Shown here: positions 1 to 7,729 of the stretch, piece after piece
Position numbering within the stretch: position 1 is the stretch's first letter
How the letters are laid out: every line of letters begins with the position of its first letter
Assembly: GCA_017474705.1 (NCBI GenBank)
Contig: JAFVHC010000377.1
Coordinates: 1 to 14,241 of the forward strand
Direction of reading: 5' to 3'
From: Bacillota bacterium
GTDB taxonomy: Bacteria > Bacillota > Clostridia > Lachnospirales > Bianqueaceae
Length of the DNA stretch: 14,241 bases
The notes under the pieces: model-generated
Database searches by the model: none
The model's input: only the letters and a program-made list of their open reading frames with translations
Told to the model about the DNA's origin: nothing
Program-made: the position numbers and the translations under genes

Positions 1-48
1 ATCCACGTCCGTTCTCCCGCCGTATCCGTCAAAACAAGCCAAATCAAC

Positions 49-77
49 TTGACAAGAAGAAGTTTTATCTCTATAAT
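49..77 (+). promoter_or_regulatory. Consensus sigma-A promoter of the mntP operon
   Basis: A perfect -35 box TTGACA (49-54) and a perfect -10 box TATAAT (72-77) are separated by 17 bases. Transcription would start near 84, just at the 5' edge of the manganese riboswitch. Both boxes match the housekeeping consensus exactly, so this promoter should be strong and control would fall mainly on the leader RNA. Confidence 0.9.
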
Positions 78-80
78 ATG

Positions 81-169
81 AAGTCGATTAAGGGAGTAGC
101 TTACACGGTCACGTGCAATATATTTCGTCAATACGAGAGGCTTCCTCTCCGGGATATGTTCTAAGAAGC
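81..169 (+). promoter_or_regulatory. yybP-ykoY manganese riboswitch aptamer
   Basis: The leader carries the conserved yybP-ykoY parts: an AGGGAGTAGC block (91-100), a first hairpin with CACG/CGTG (104-107/112-115), the CGTCAATAC segment (127-134) and a second hairpin GAGAGG/CCTCTC (135-140/144-149). In the known family, Mn2+ binds between the two conserved loops and stabilises the closing P1 helix. Here bases 81-85 (AAGTC) can pair with 172-176 (GACTT), which belong to the 5' arm of the terminator. Mn2+ binding would thus prevent termination and switch the operon on. The downstream gene is mntP, the best known target of this riboswitch class. The pairing is read by eye and was not folded by program. 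Confidence 0.9.
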
Positions 170-215
170 GAGACTTTTTCTGCAATATGCTTGTAGAAAA
201 AGTCTCTTTTTGTTT
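170..215 (+). terminator. Riboswitch-controlled intrinsic terminator
   Basis: GAGACTTTTTCT (170-181) pairs perfectly with AGAAAAAGTCTC (195-206). The stem can extend by four more pairs (182-185 with 191-194, one of them G-U) to leave a five-base loop. It is followed by a T run at 207-215 with one G. This is the expression platform of the Mn riboswitch: formed without Mn2+, disrupted when the aptamer captures bases 172-176. Confidence 0.92.
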
Positions 216-262
216 CTGGTGGTATGCACCGGCAGATCAACTGTATTTTAAGGCATTTCTTC

Positions 263-291
263 TTGAAATATGGTTCCTGTACAGGTATAAT
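263..291 (+). promoter_or_regulatory. Second promoter downstream of the riboswitch, with palindromic operator
   Basis: TTGAAA (263-268) and TATAAT (286-291) are 17 bases apart, giving a near-consensus promoter after the riboswitch terminator. Its spacer ends with the perfect 10-base palindrome CCTGTACAGG (276-285), directly next to the -10 box, a typical place for a repressor or spacer-binding regulator. Transcripts would start near 298 and skip the riboswitch. The promoter call rests on sequence match only, and the regulator is unknown. Confidence 0.55.
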
Positions 292-334
292 GAAAATGTT
301 ATACTTCGATAACAGAAAGGTCTTGTCCCGCTTC

Positions 335-919
335 ATGACATTCGTTTTCATTCTGAACAGTATCCTGCTGGGCGTCGGTCTGGCCATGGACGCTTTTTCG
401 GTTTCGCTTGCCAATGGTCTGAACGATCCGCAGATGCCGCGCAGCCGGCTATGTCTGATCGCCGGTGTCTACGCCGGCTTCCAGTTTGCCATGCCCATGA
501 TCGGCTGGTTCTTTGTACGTACCGCCGCTGAACGTTTTACCGCACTGCAGAAATATATCCCCTGGATCGGATTTCTGCTGCTCATGTACATCGGCGGCAG
601 CATGCTGGTGGAAGGGATCAAAAAAGGTGCAGAAGAAGACGCACCGGCCCGCCCATTAACGGCCGGGCTCCTGTTGATACAGGGTGTTGCGACTTCCATC
701 GATGCCCTGTCCGTCGGCTTCACCATCGAACACTATGGTGCCGGCACCGCTTTCGTTGCTTCTTTGATCATCGCAGCAGTTACTTTCATCATTTGTGTAT
801 GCGGCCTGATCCTGGGACGTGCCGTGGGTATGCGTTACGCACGCCACGCTTCCATATTGGGCGGTGTCATCCTGATCGGCATCGGTCTGGAGATCATAAT
901 CGAGCATCTTTTTTTCTGA
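335..919 (+). CDS. mntP: Manganese efflux pump MntP
   Basis: A 194-residue membrane protein of the MntP (formerly DUF204/YebN) family, which exports Mn2+ to prevent toxicity. It has the family's two-fold repeat: LAMDAFSVS (about residues 16-24, Asp19) and SIDALSVG (121-128, Asp123), whose aspartates in membrane helices are needed for transport in characterised members. About six hydrophobic segments are visible, with a charged loop at 96-106. The frame is open back to 224, but that start has no ribosome site and lies just after the terminator. I chose ATG 335 because the first helix starts right after it, the length then fits the family (about 190), and ATG 290 overlaps the -10 box of the internal promoter. 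The upstream AGAAAGG (314-320) is a long 14 bases away, so the start is fairly but not fully certain. It leads the operon and is controlled by the Mn riboswitch. Confidence 0.93.
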   Translation: MTFVFILNSILLGVGLAMDAFSVSLANGLNDPQMPRSRLCLIAGVYAGFQFAMPMIGWFFVRTAAERFTALQKYIPWIGFLLLMYIGGSMLVEGIKKGAEEDAPARPLTAGLLLIQGVATSIDALSVGFTIEHYGAGTAFVASLIIAAVTFIICVCGLILGRAVGMRYARHASILGGVILIGIGLEIIIEHLFF

Positions 920-963
920 TCGATATCTGTGGAGCACATCAAAACTTTCTTCAGGAGGTATAT

Positions 964-1941
964 ATGGTCCTCGCAGTATTCTTGTTTATTGTCGGTTTTG
1001 TCTGTCTGATCAAGGGCGGCGACTGGTTCGTAGACGGCGCCGTCGGCATCGCGGAACGGTTCCATCTGCCGGAGCTTTTGATCGGCGCTACGATCGTATC
1101 CATCGGTACGACCCTGCCGGAGGTCATGGTCTCCGCCGGTTCCGCTCTGAGCGGTCATGGTGAGATCGCCTATGGTAACGCCATAGGTTCCGTCATCTGC
1201 AATACGGCTCTGATCAGCGCCATCACCGCCGCAGTGAAACCCGGACCGGTCGAAAACCGAAGCATGCGTCAGCCGGTCATCTTCTTCTTCATTGCGGCCA
1301 TTCTGTACTGCGCCACTGCCTACACCACCCGGTATTTCAGCCGCCCCATGGGCATCCTGATGCTGGCCATTTTCGTAACGTATATGGTCCTCAACGTGGT
1401 GCAGGTCATGCGCCATCCGGAGTCCGCGCCTGTGGAAGAAGAAGAGGCCAAAGACGATAAAAAAGAATCCTCTTTGGCCAAAGATCTGATTCTGCTGATC
1501 GTCGGAGCCGTGTTGATCGCCGTCGGTGCCCGTCTGCTGATCGACAATGGTACCAAGATCGCCGAAGCGCTGGGCGTCCCGGAATCCGTCATCGCTCTCA
1601 CGTTCGTCGCACTGGGCACTTCTCTGCCGGAACTGATCACAGCCATCACTTCATTGATCAAAGGCCACGGCTCCTTGTCTCTGGGCAACGTCATCGGCGC
1701 CAACCTGTTCAATCTGGTCCTGGTCAGCGGTCTTTCCATGACGCTGAATCCTTTCTCGATCCCCACAGGCAAGCTGATCGCCGGCCACAATGCTTCCCTG
1801 GTCCTCGATCTGCCGATCATGATGTTCGTTATGGCATTCCTTACCTTGCCCGCATTGTTCCGCGCAAAGGTGACACGGTTCCAAGGCGTCACTCTGTTGG
1901 TGATCTACTTCGCTTATTGTGTATTACAGTTTGTGATCTGA
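964..1941 (+). CDS. CaCA-family sodium/calcium-type cation antiporter (YrbG-like)
   Basis: A 325-residue integral membrane protein of the Ca2+:cation antiporter family. Both alpha repeats are clear: GATIVSIGTTLPEV (41-54) leading to GNAIGSVICN (71-80), and TFVALGTSLPELI (213-225) leading to GNVIGANLFN (241-250). The acidic residues of the two TLPE/SLPE motifs bind the cation in this family. Between the halves lies a charged cytoplasmic loop (about 152-170, EEEEAKDDKKE), usual for the short prokaryotic type with 10 helices. AGGAGG (953-958) sits 5 bases before the ATG, so this start is firm. It follows mntP by 44 bases and probably shares its Mn-controlled transcript, which suggests a part in divalent-cation export; whether the substrate is Ca2+, Mn2+ or both cannot be read from sequence. 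E. coli YrbG is the nearest familiar relative. Confidence 0.92.
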   Translation: MVLAVFLFIVGFVCLIKGGDWFVDGAVGIAERFHLPELLIGATIVSIGTTLPEVMVSAGSALSGHGEIAYGNAIGSVICNTALISAITAAVKPGPVENRSMRQPVIFFFIAAILYCATAYTTRYFSRPMGILMLAIFVTYMVLNVVQVMRHPESAPVEEEEAKDDKKESSLAKDLILLIVGAVLIAVGARLLIDNGTKIAEALGVPESVIALTFVALGTSLPELITAITSLIKGHGSLSLGNVIGANLFNLVLVSGLSMTLNPFSIPTGKLIAGHNASLVLDLPIMMFVMAFLTLPALFRAKVTRFQGVTLLVIYFAYCVLQFVI

Positions 1942-1956
1942 TTCCAGGAGGCGTTT

Positions 1957-4149
1957 ATGCACTCTGTTTTAGCACGATCCTTATGGGCCTTCATCCTCTC
2001 CTTGATCATCCTTCTGCCCGGCTGCACTACGATCCGGGCTGAAGAGACTGTGCCCGGAGAGGATGTTTCTGTTTCTGAAGAGACGGATGCATCAGAAGAT
2101 CCGGTTGCGGAACAGCCAGCTGAGGAAGAGACACAAGGACCTTCCGAAGACGGATCCGATGCGGATCCTTCTCTTCCGGAAGTGCTGAATGAAGCTGACA
2201 GTACCGGATCATCTGATGAATCATTGGGGCCTGATCCCTCTGACACAACTGATGGACCACAGGATCCAGTGACCGTAACCGCTGCCCCGATACTGCATAC
2301 CGTCGAAAACCGGGAGGCCGGTATCAAACTGACCTGGCAGCAGACAGAAAACGCTGCTTCCTATCAGATCCTGCGAAAAGCCTCCAGAGCGGCGGACTGG
2401 ACTGTTCTCGGTGAAACGACCGGTCTGTCCTTCACCGATAAGGCCGTCGAAAGCGGGTCCGGGTATTTCTACACCGTTTGCGGACTTGCTGATGATCGGT
2501 CTGCCGGGCCCTTCGATCCCGATGGACGGATGATCATCCGGGTAGCCCAGCCAGTTGTTTCCACCTCTATCTGTGAGACCGGTACTATGGTCGCTTGGGA
2601 TCCGGTCCCTGGCGCTGATCGGTATTATGTATATCGCAAGATCGGCGCGGGCACATGGACCCGTGTCGCTACCGTCAAAAAAGGGTCCTCCTGGGTCGAT
2701 ACGCAGGTGGCAAACGGAGATGCTTGGGTGTATACTGTCAAAGCGCGTCACTATGAGGACAGCACCTATTTCGACAGTTCCCATACATCCGGCGCCGCCT
2801 CCCTGTTCCTGAGCGCGCCGGAAAACGCCAGGGGAAGCCGTACGGGCTTTACGTCCATCAAAGTCCTTTGGACCAAGAACACTGCCGCGTCCGGATATGA
2901 AGTGCAGTATGCCACAGACGATGCCTTTACCAAAAGCCTGCGTTCTTTGCTGATCGATGATCCGGCAAAAGTCTCCGCGCAGATCACCGGCCTCACGAAG
3001 GGAAAGATCTATTACGTACGCGTACGATCACTGAATACTGAACAGGATGAAGCGATCTCCTCCTGCTGGAGTCCTGTCTTCTCTGTCGATACTCTGCTGA
3101 AACCGACGATCTCCGGCCTGTGCCATACCTTTACGAGGAAAGTTTCCAAAGCGGTCCGTGATACGATCACCATCAAAAATGCTGCCAAAGGAAGTCTTAA
3201 ACTTCAGTATTACGATGCCTCTGACAAAAAGTGGGTCACTAAAAAGACCTATGATCTGACGGGATCTAAATCGCAGAAGATCACGATCCAGTATCCGGAC
3301 AACTGGAAAAAGAAGATCACCACAAAATGGCGGCTCTATATTCCCAAGACATCCAACTCCAGATCGTACACGTCTTCCAAGATCCAGATCAACGCCCAGA
3401 ACATCAAGACACTGAAGCTTTCTTCACCAAGCGCTGTGATCGTCCGCGGCAGTGATGGTGCGGTCCTCTACAACAAGAACGCTTATCAGGCAAGAGAGAT
3501 GGCCAGCACCACCAAGATGATGACCGCGCTTCTGACATTGGAAAACGTCAAGCTGAAGACCAAGGTCACCTATACAAAAGAAGCCGACGAGACCGGCTGG
3601 GGCAGTCTGTACCCGGAAGTCGGTATGAAGTTCTACTGCAAGGATCTGCTGCACGCACTGCTGATCGAATCTTCCAACGATTCTGCAACAGCTTTGGCGC
3701 AGCACATCTCCGGTTCCGTATCCAAATTCGCAAAAAAAATGACCAAGCGGGCGGCTGAGCTCGGGTGCAAAGACACGAACTACAACAACCCCCATGGTCT
3801 GCATGGAAAAACGCATCATTCCACCGCTTATGACCTCTGTCTGATCCAGCGCGAGTGCTACAAATATGACACCTATCGCTCCATCATCCTGAAAAAGAAG
3901 TACACATTCTCCGACATTTCGAAAACATATACGCACACCGCCTACACCACGGACGATCTTCTGGACAAGAAGATATCCGGTTTCAAGGGCGGCAAGACGG
4001 GCTGGATCGAGGAAGCCGGCAATTGTTTCTCCGGTATTTACGAGTATAAGGGGGAGACCTATTATTTCACAGTGCTGGGCAGCGAATGGTCCGCACAGCG
4101 TTGGAAAGACTGTGAGTCCTTGATGGCTTATATTCGAAAGTATGCCTGA
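1957..4149 (+). CDS. Secreted D-alanyl-D-alanine carboxypeptidase with fibronectin-III-like repeats
   Basis: A 730-residue multidomain penicillin-binding protein. Residues 1-27 form a signal peptide; LLPGC with Cys23 could be a lipobox, though Pro at -2 is unusual. Residues 28-106 are an acidic Glu/Asp/Ser/Pro-rich linker. Three fibronectin-III-like domains follow (about 110-195, 197-280, 286-380; note the KLTW, VAWDPV and KVLW strands), then another beta-rich module (382-480). The C-terminal peptidase S11 domain (about 485-730) holds all three catalytic motifs: STTK (Ser517 nucleophile, Lys520), SSN (572-574) and KTG (680-682). Such enzymes remove the last D-Ala of peptidoglycan stem peptides outside the cell. 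No C-terminal amphipathic anchor of the PBP5 kind is seen, so attachment would be by lipid or by the repeats. AGGAGG (1946-1951) lies 5 bases before the ATG. Only 15 bases separate it from the antiporter gene, so it is likely in the same operon. Confidence 0.92.
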   Translation: MHSVLARSLWAFILSLIILLPGCTTIRAEETVPGEDVSVSEETDASEDPVAEQPAEEETQGPSEDGSDADPSLPEVLNEADSTGSSDESLGPDPSDTTDGPQDPVTVTAAPILHTVENREAGIKLTWQQTENAASYQILRKASRAADWTVLGETTGLSFTDKAVESGSGYFYTVCGLADDRSAGPFDPDGRMIIRVAQPVVSTSICETGTMVAWDPVPGADRYYVYRKIGAGTWTRVATVKKGSSWVDTQVANGDAWVYTVKARHYEDSTYFDSSHTSGAASLFLSAPENARGSRTGFTSIKVLWTKNTAASGYEVQYATDDAFTKSLRSLLIDDPAKVSAQITGLTKGKIYYVRVRSLNTEQDEAISSCWSPVFSVDTLLKPTISGLCHTFTRKVSKAVRDTITIKNAAKGSLKLQYYDASDKKWVTKKTYDLTGSKSQKITIQYPDNWKKKITTKWRLYIPKTSNSRSYTSSKIQINAQNIKTLKLSSPSAVIVRGSDGAVLYNKNAYQAREMASTTKMMTALLTLENVKLKTKVTYTKEADETGWGSLYPEVGMKFYCKDLLHALLIESSNDSATALAQHISGSVSKFAKKMTKRAAELGCKDTNYNNPHGLHGKTHHSTAYDLCLIQRECYKYDTYRSIILKKKYTFSDISKTYTHTAYTTDDLLDKKISGFKGGKTGWIEEAGNCFSGIYEYKGETYYFTVLGSEWSAQRWKDCESLMAYIRKYA

Positions 4150-4191
4150 CCTGCATGTATTTACAGGCACTGTCTTTGACACAAAATGAAA

Positions 4192-4225
4192 AAGCCTTTT
4201 CCCGTCTGTGTACAGGAAAAGGCTT
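4192..4225 (-). terminator. Terminator between convergent units
   Basis: AAGCCTTTTCC (4192-4202) pairs perfectly with GGAAAAGGCTT (4215-4225) around a 12-base loop. Read on the minus strand the stem is followed by TTTTCATTTTGTG, a good T-rich tail, and it begins 5 bases after the stop of the MATE gene. On the plus strand the tail is only GATTTC, so termination of the carboxypeptidase transcript would be weaker, though the same hairpin may serve both. Confidence 0.8.
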
Positions 4226-4229
4226 GATT

Positions 4230-6017
4230 TCATGGATCGACAGCTGACAAGGGTGATACTTTGATCATCAGATTATTCAGCTTTAGGGCGTTAACATATG
4301 CCATGTCCGAGGCGATTTCACGGAGCAGCTTTAATCCGATATTGGCGGAAGGATCTTCATCGGTGTACTGTTCCATGTATTTCTTAGGATCAAATAGTCT
4401 GCAATCGTCCCTGACGCGGAGAATCCACTCCGCGTCTTTTTTTGATACTCGTACTTCGACACTATGTGGTTTCCCATCGGAGAAGCCGTGCTCTATGACA
4501 TTGCCGACAGCCTCCTCTGCCGCAAGGCTCATCAGATTTGACATCCTGTTATCAGCGCCGTGATCTGCACAGAAGGATCCTATTTCCTTTGAGACCTCAA
4601 CTACTTCGTTCGGGCCGGTTCCTGACAGACAATGTTCATACACTGCTCTGATATCTCTGCCAAAGGATCTTGGGAATGGAATAATAGCATCAAGCCCATG
4701 TTGCTCATGGTTGCTCATGCGGAAAAGCGACAGCATGACCACGGTAGTCAGCCCTTCTCCGAGCACATAGCAGAGCCAGATAGCCGGTACCCCGAACAGG
4801 CCGCCTAACAGAAGCGCCATCAAAAGCGGACAGATAAAGCAATCGCATATCGTGATGACATAGGCTTTTTTCGTCTGCCCCGAACCTTGACAATAGCTGC
4901 GAAAAACAAGATCGACGGCATAGAAGATCATACAAAGCACATAAAACCGAAAACCCGTGACTGTCATATCGATCGCTGATGTGCCTCCCTTATAGAACAT
5001 CCAGACGATCGGTCGTGCGAGAGCGAGGAAGAAAAGCATGCACGCGCCGTTCACGATCATATTGTAACGCATCGCTGTTCGAATCATACGCGTGATACCG
5101 GTACGGTCCTCCTCACCCGACAGAACGCCTGAGATGACCTGTGTACTTGAAGCAAGCGCCGTACCGGGAACAAGGCAGAGATTTCCTGCCGACATGATGA
5201 CTGCGTGTGCCGAGACGGTAGCCCCGCCTCCGAGTTGCATCAGGTAACGGTTGAGGATAAATGTCAGTAACATACGGCCGAGCTGCGATGCCGCGGTTGG
5301 CATACCGTTTTTGCACATCGCCCCGACTGTCTTGGCATCGAAAACAAACGATGGACGGTTGAAGATGATATTCTTCTTTGCGAAATGCGGCACAAGGCAC
5401 AGCAGCGCGAGATAATAGCTGGCTGCTGTTGCCAGCGCCATGCCAAACATACCGCCATGAAAGACCCACACGTTCAGCAGATCCGCGGCGATATCCCCCA
5501 CTGTCATAGCGGCCACCGCCAGCATCAGCCGATTCATCTCGCCGTCCATTTGCATGACAGGCATGAGAAAGGCAACTAATACGATCCCTGGACAAGCTAT
5601 GCCATAGCCTCTGATGTAATCGGCAGCGAGAGGAATGAGCTCTCCCTGCGCGCCCATCAGTTTCGCGGCCGGAGATGCGAACAATATGATAGCAAGGGCG
5701 CATGCGATGGAAACGATCAGCGCCGCACTGAAGCAGGCGTAAAAGCTGTGCCGTGTACATTCGAGTTTGCCCTCGCCAAGGCTTTTGCCGCATACGACTG
5801 AGGTACCCGTGCTCATGATGCCGCCGACGATGGCGACGGCGAGCGATACAGTCGCCGTAAAGCCGAACGCCGCCATCGCATCTTCGCCAAGGTATTTGCC
5901 CGTTACCATACCATCGACCACACTTCCTACGATACCGGTGAGCATGGTCATGATCTGTACAACAAGCATACTTCTGAATACATTGCTGACAATATCTGTT
6001 GTATTGGTATGTTTCAT
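4230..6017 (-). CDS. MATE-family transporter fused to an anti-sigma-type HATPase domain
   Basis: A 595-residue fusion. Residues 1 to about 440 are a full MATE (multidrug and toxin extrusion) transporter with about twelve membrane segments; the two halves begin near 10 and 235 (GMPTAASQLGRM echoes the N-terminal half). Residues about 450-590 form a cytoplasmic HATPase_c domain like the anti-sigma kinases RsbW/SpoIIAB: the N-box is AAEEAVGNVIEHG (499-511, Glu501/Glu502, Asn506) and the last ATP box looks like SANIGLKLLREIASDM (557-572). The middle box reads VRDDCRLFDP (535-544), lacking the usual DxGxG glycine. MATE proteins export small molecules using Na+ or H+; the ATPase half suggests that transport is regulated or that transport state is signalled. 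It follows the GH3 gene by 4 bases with only a weak GGAA ribosome site, so translation is probably coupled. The domain assignment is firm; substrate and signalling role are unknown. Confidence 0.9.
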   Translation of the reverse strand: MKHTNTTDIVSNVFRSMLVVQIMTMLTGIVGSVVDGMVTGKYLGEDAMAAFGFTATVSLAVAIVGGIMSTGTSVVCGKSLGEGKLECTRHSFYACFSAALIVSIACALAIILFASPAAKLMGAQGELIPLAADYIRGYGIACPGIVLVAFLMPVMQMDGEMNRLMLAVAAMTVGDIAADLLNVWVFHGGMFGMALATAASYYLALLCLVPHFAKKNIIFNRPSFVFDAKTVGAMCKNGMPTAASQLGRMLLTFILNRYLMQLGGGATVSAHAVIMSAGNLCLVPGTALASSTQVISGVLSGEEDRTGITRMIRTAMRYNMIVNGACMLFFLALARPIVWMFYKGGTSAIDMTVTGFRFYVLCMIFYAVDLVFRSYCQGSGQTKKAYVITICDCFICPLLMALLLGGLFGVPAIWLCYVLGEGLTTVVMLSLFRMSNHEQHGLDAIIPFPRSFGRDIRAVYEHCLSGTGPNEVVEVSKEIGSFCADHGADNRMSNLMSLAAEEAVGNVIEHGFSDGKPHSVEVRVSKKDAEWILRVRDDCRLFDPKKYMEQYTDEDPSANIGLKLLREIASDMAYVNALKLNNLMIKVSPLSAVDP

Positions 6018-6021
6018 TCTT

Positions 6022-7719
6022 TTATTCCATGATCAGGCTAAAGAAGAACTTACGCTGCTTTTCGTTCATAATGACACGGACCGGCTTAAGTTGGTTAGCC
6101 GACGCGCCTCTGAACACCATCATATCGCGGTAAAGAATCGTCGTCTCCGGCTGGAGCCAATGGGCAACAGGTTTTTTGATCCTTCCAGTATCGACATAGC
6201 CGGCGAACTCACCGTTCGCTTCACGCATATGCTTGTATACGCATTCGGTAAGCTGCTCGATACTGACACCTGTATCTTCTTTCATCGGTTCGATAAGAAA
6301 TACATATGTCATGTTTTCATAATCAGGAAATACGCTGAAATCCGAAAGCTCGACGCCAAGCTCTTCCATAGCGCCTTCTACAGCGACCTGCAACGCTTTT
6401 TCGGTGGTCTTCTCAGCGGCCATGTTGATCGTCCTGTTGACGCGGTACATGAACCTGATCATCGGCGTTTGTCCTCTGAATCCGGTCACCTTAACAGCAT
6501 CGCTTGTGCGGTAGCGATAGAACCCGGAGAGGTTCGTCACTATGATCTCGTAAATCTCCCCTTCCTTGACCTTATCCATCGTAACACACTTGGAAAAATC
6601 GTTTCCACATGTGACCGGAAGGAACTCGAAGAACGCACTGCCCGGAGCCATAACGCTGTCCTCTGTATCGATTCCGCCGGGAACCGACCATAATCCCTCG
6701 GAAGCAGTCACACCGGAATAGATATTCTTCAAGCATCCTCCAGTAAAATTCTCTTTGATGATCCTATCGTAGATCGAGAAGCCATCACCGCCAACGCCAG
6801 CTATATAAGTCATTTTGGGCCATACCTGCGGAATAAAGCAGAAATCCGAGCCGTTCGCGAATATCTCGCGCAGCCGCGCAGCACGTTCCGGCATAGGCTG
6901 TATCTTGGCAAGCAGGCTGTCCCTGACTTCCTGCGTGAGCCTGATATCTTCATTGATCGTTCCATTCTCTATATCGTCGATCAGAAGCTTGTAATGATCC
7001 GCGATGTATTTCAAATAGTTTACTATAAGACTATAGAAACCGGTGATCATACCGGTGATATTCTCATCCATCAGCGCGAAGCGAGCGTGGATATACTTTG
7101 TATCGGTATTAGGCACAGGCAGCGTCGCTTCTACCGGAGAAGTAAACAGAGCTCCCATCATATTGCCGAGCGCTTCTTTGCCACCCCTGATATAATCCGC
7201 CATAACAGAGGATGCGTCGCCGACCGTAATACCGGAATCAAGGGTACGGTGCTTACCTTCAGTCGTACAGAAAGCTCTGCCCTCCATCCAACCGTTGCCA
7301 AGATGTTCCGCTTTCAGCCCATCCATATACTGCTTGTTGTATTTGAGAAAGACCTGCGCCTGCTCCTGCGTCATCGGTATATGCTTGGGCACACCCATTG
7401 TCGCGGATGTTTCGTTCATGTGCGTAAACGGATATGCGGTAAGGATATTCTTTTCACCGTTCGCCATACGCTCCAGATCTTCGGCTATATTGTCATACAC
7501 AATGACCGGGACCCTTCTCTGGTATTCCTCTACCGATGTAATATCGGCAAAGCCATATCTTTTGCCATATTCCGTATCCTTATTATCACGCAGGATACGC
7601 ATGAGCAGAGCCTCATTGAGTTCAGGCCCTTGCTTGAATTCCTCATTGACCGCAGCATATACCGTTCTTCCGGTCTCCGCATCATGCGCATTGGCAAGAT
7701 AAGTTACGTTTTGTTCCAT
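6022..7719 (-). CDS. GH3 family protein (acyl-adenylating amide synthetase-like)
   Basis: A 565-residue relative of plant GH3 enzymes, which adenylate a carboxylic acid and join it to an amino acid. Matching parts in order: a P-loop-like motif ETSATMGVPKHIPMT (103-117), which has Ala where plant GH3 has Gly in SSGTS; YSGVTASEG (334-342), the acyl/nucleotide site; YRYRTSD (401-407), the adenylate-binding Asp motif; and NQLKPVRV (542-549) near the C-terminus. The length fits the family. No signal peptide or membrane segment is seen, so it is cytoplasmic. Bacterial GH3 proteins are mostly uncharacterised, so the substrate is open. It is transcribed just before the MATE-HATPase gene (4-base gap), suggesting that its product is the exported compound. 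The ATG is the only plausible start; its ribosome site AGAAAGGAG (7749-7757) is 29 bases upstream, with a hairpin between them. It might be annotated as 'auxin-responsive promoter' protein, a historical name with no bearing here. Confidence 0.9.
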   Translation of the reverse strand: MEQNVTYLANAHDAETGRTVYAAVNEEFKQGPELNEALLMRILRDNKDTEYGKRYGFADITSVEEYQRRVPVIVYDNIAEDLERMANGEKNILTAYPFTHMNETSATMGVPKHIPMTQEQAQVFLKYNKQYMDGLKAEHLGNGWMEGRAFCTTEGKHRTLDSGITVGDASSVMADYIRGGKEALGNMMGALFTSPVEATLPVPNTDTKYIHARFALMDENITGMITGFYSLIVNYLKYIADHYKLLIDDIENGTINEDIRLTQEVRDSLLAKIQPMPERAARLREIFANGSDFCFIPQVWPKMTYIAGVGGDGFSIYDRIIKENFTGGCLKNIYSGVTASEGLWSVPGGIDTEDSVMAPGSAFFEFLPVTCGNDFSKCVTMDKVKEGEIYEIIVTNLSGFYRYRTSDAVKVTGFRGQTPMIRFMYRVNRTINMAAEKTTEKALQVAVEGAMEELGVELSDFSVFPDYENMTYVFLIEPMKEDTGVSIEQLTECVYKHMREANGEFAGYVDTGRIKKPVAHWLQPETTILYRDMMVFRGASANQLKPVRVIMNEKQRKFFFSLIME

Positions 7720-7729
7720 AATGATCGTT

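Noticed and set aside
224..334. N-terminal extension of MntP by 37 residues from ATG 224
   Set aside because: No ribosome site, start lies 9 bases after the riboswitch terminator tail, and the added residues match nothing in MntP proteins.
793..963. Longer antiporter start overlapping mntP
   Set aside because: The added residues encode the end of mntP in another frame, while ATG 964 has a perfect AGGAGG 5 bases upstream.
2030..2280. Clustered GATC/GGATCC sites in the carboxypeptidase linker
   Set aside because: GATC is common all over the window because of Asp, Ile and Ser codon choice; the linker is just Asp/Ser/Pro-rich.
4230..7719. Horizontal transfer of the GH3/MATE pair by codon use
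   Set aside because: By eye the genes seem slightly richer in ATA and AGG codons than their neighbours, but the difference is mixed and not counted; no mobile gene or direct repeat flanks the pair.
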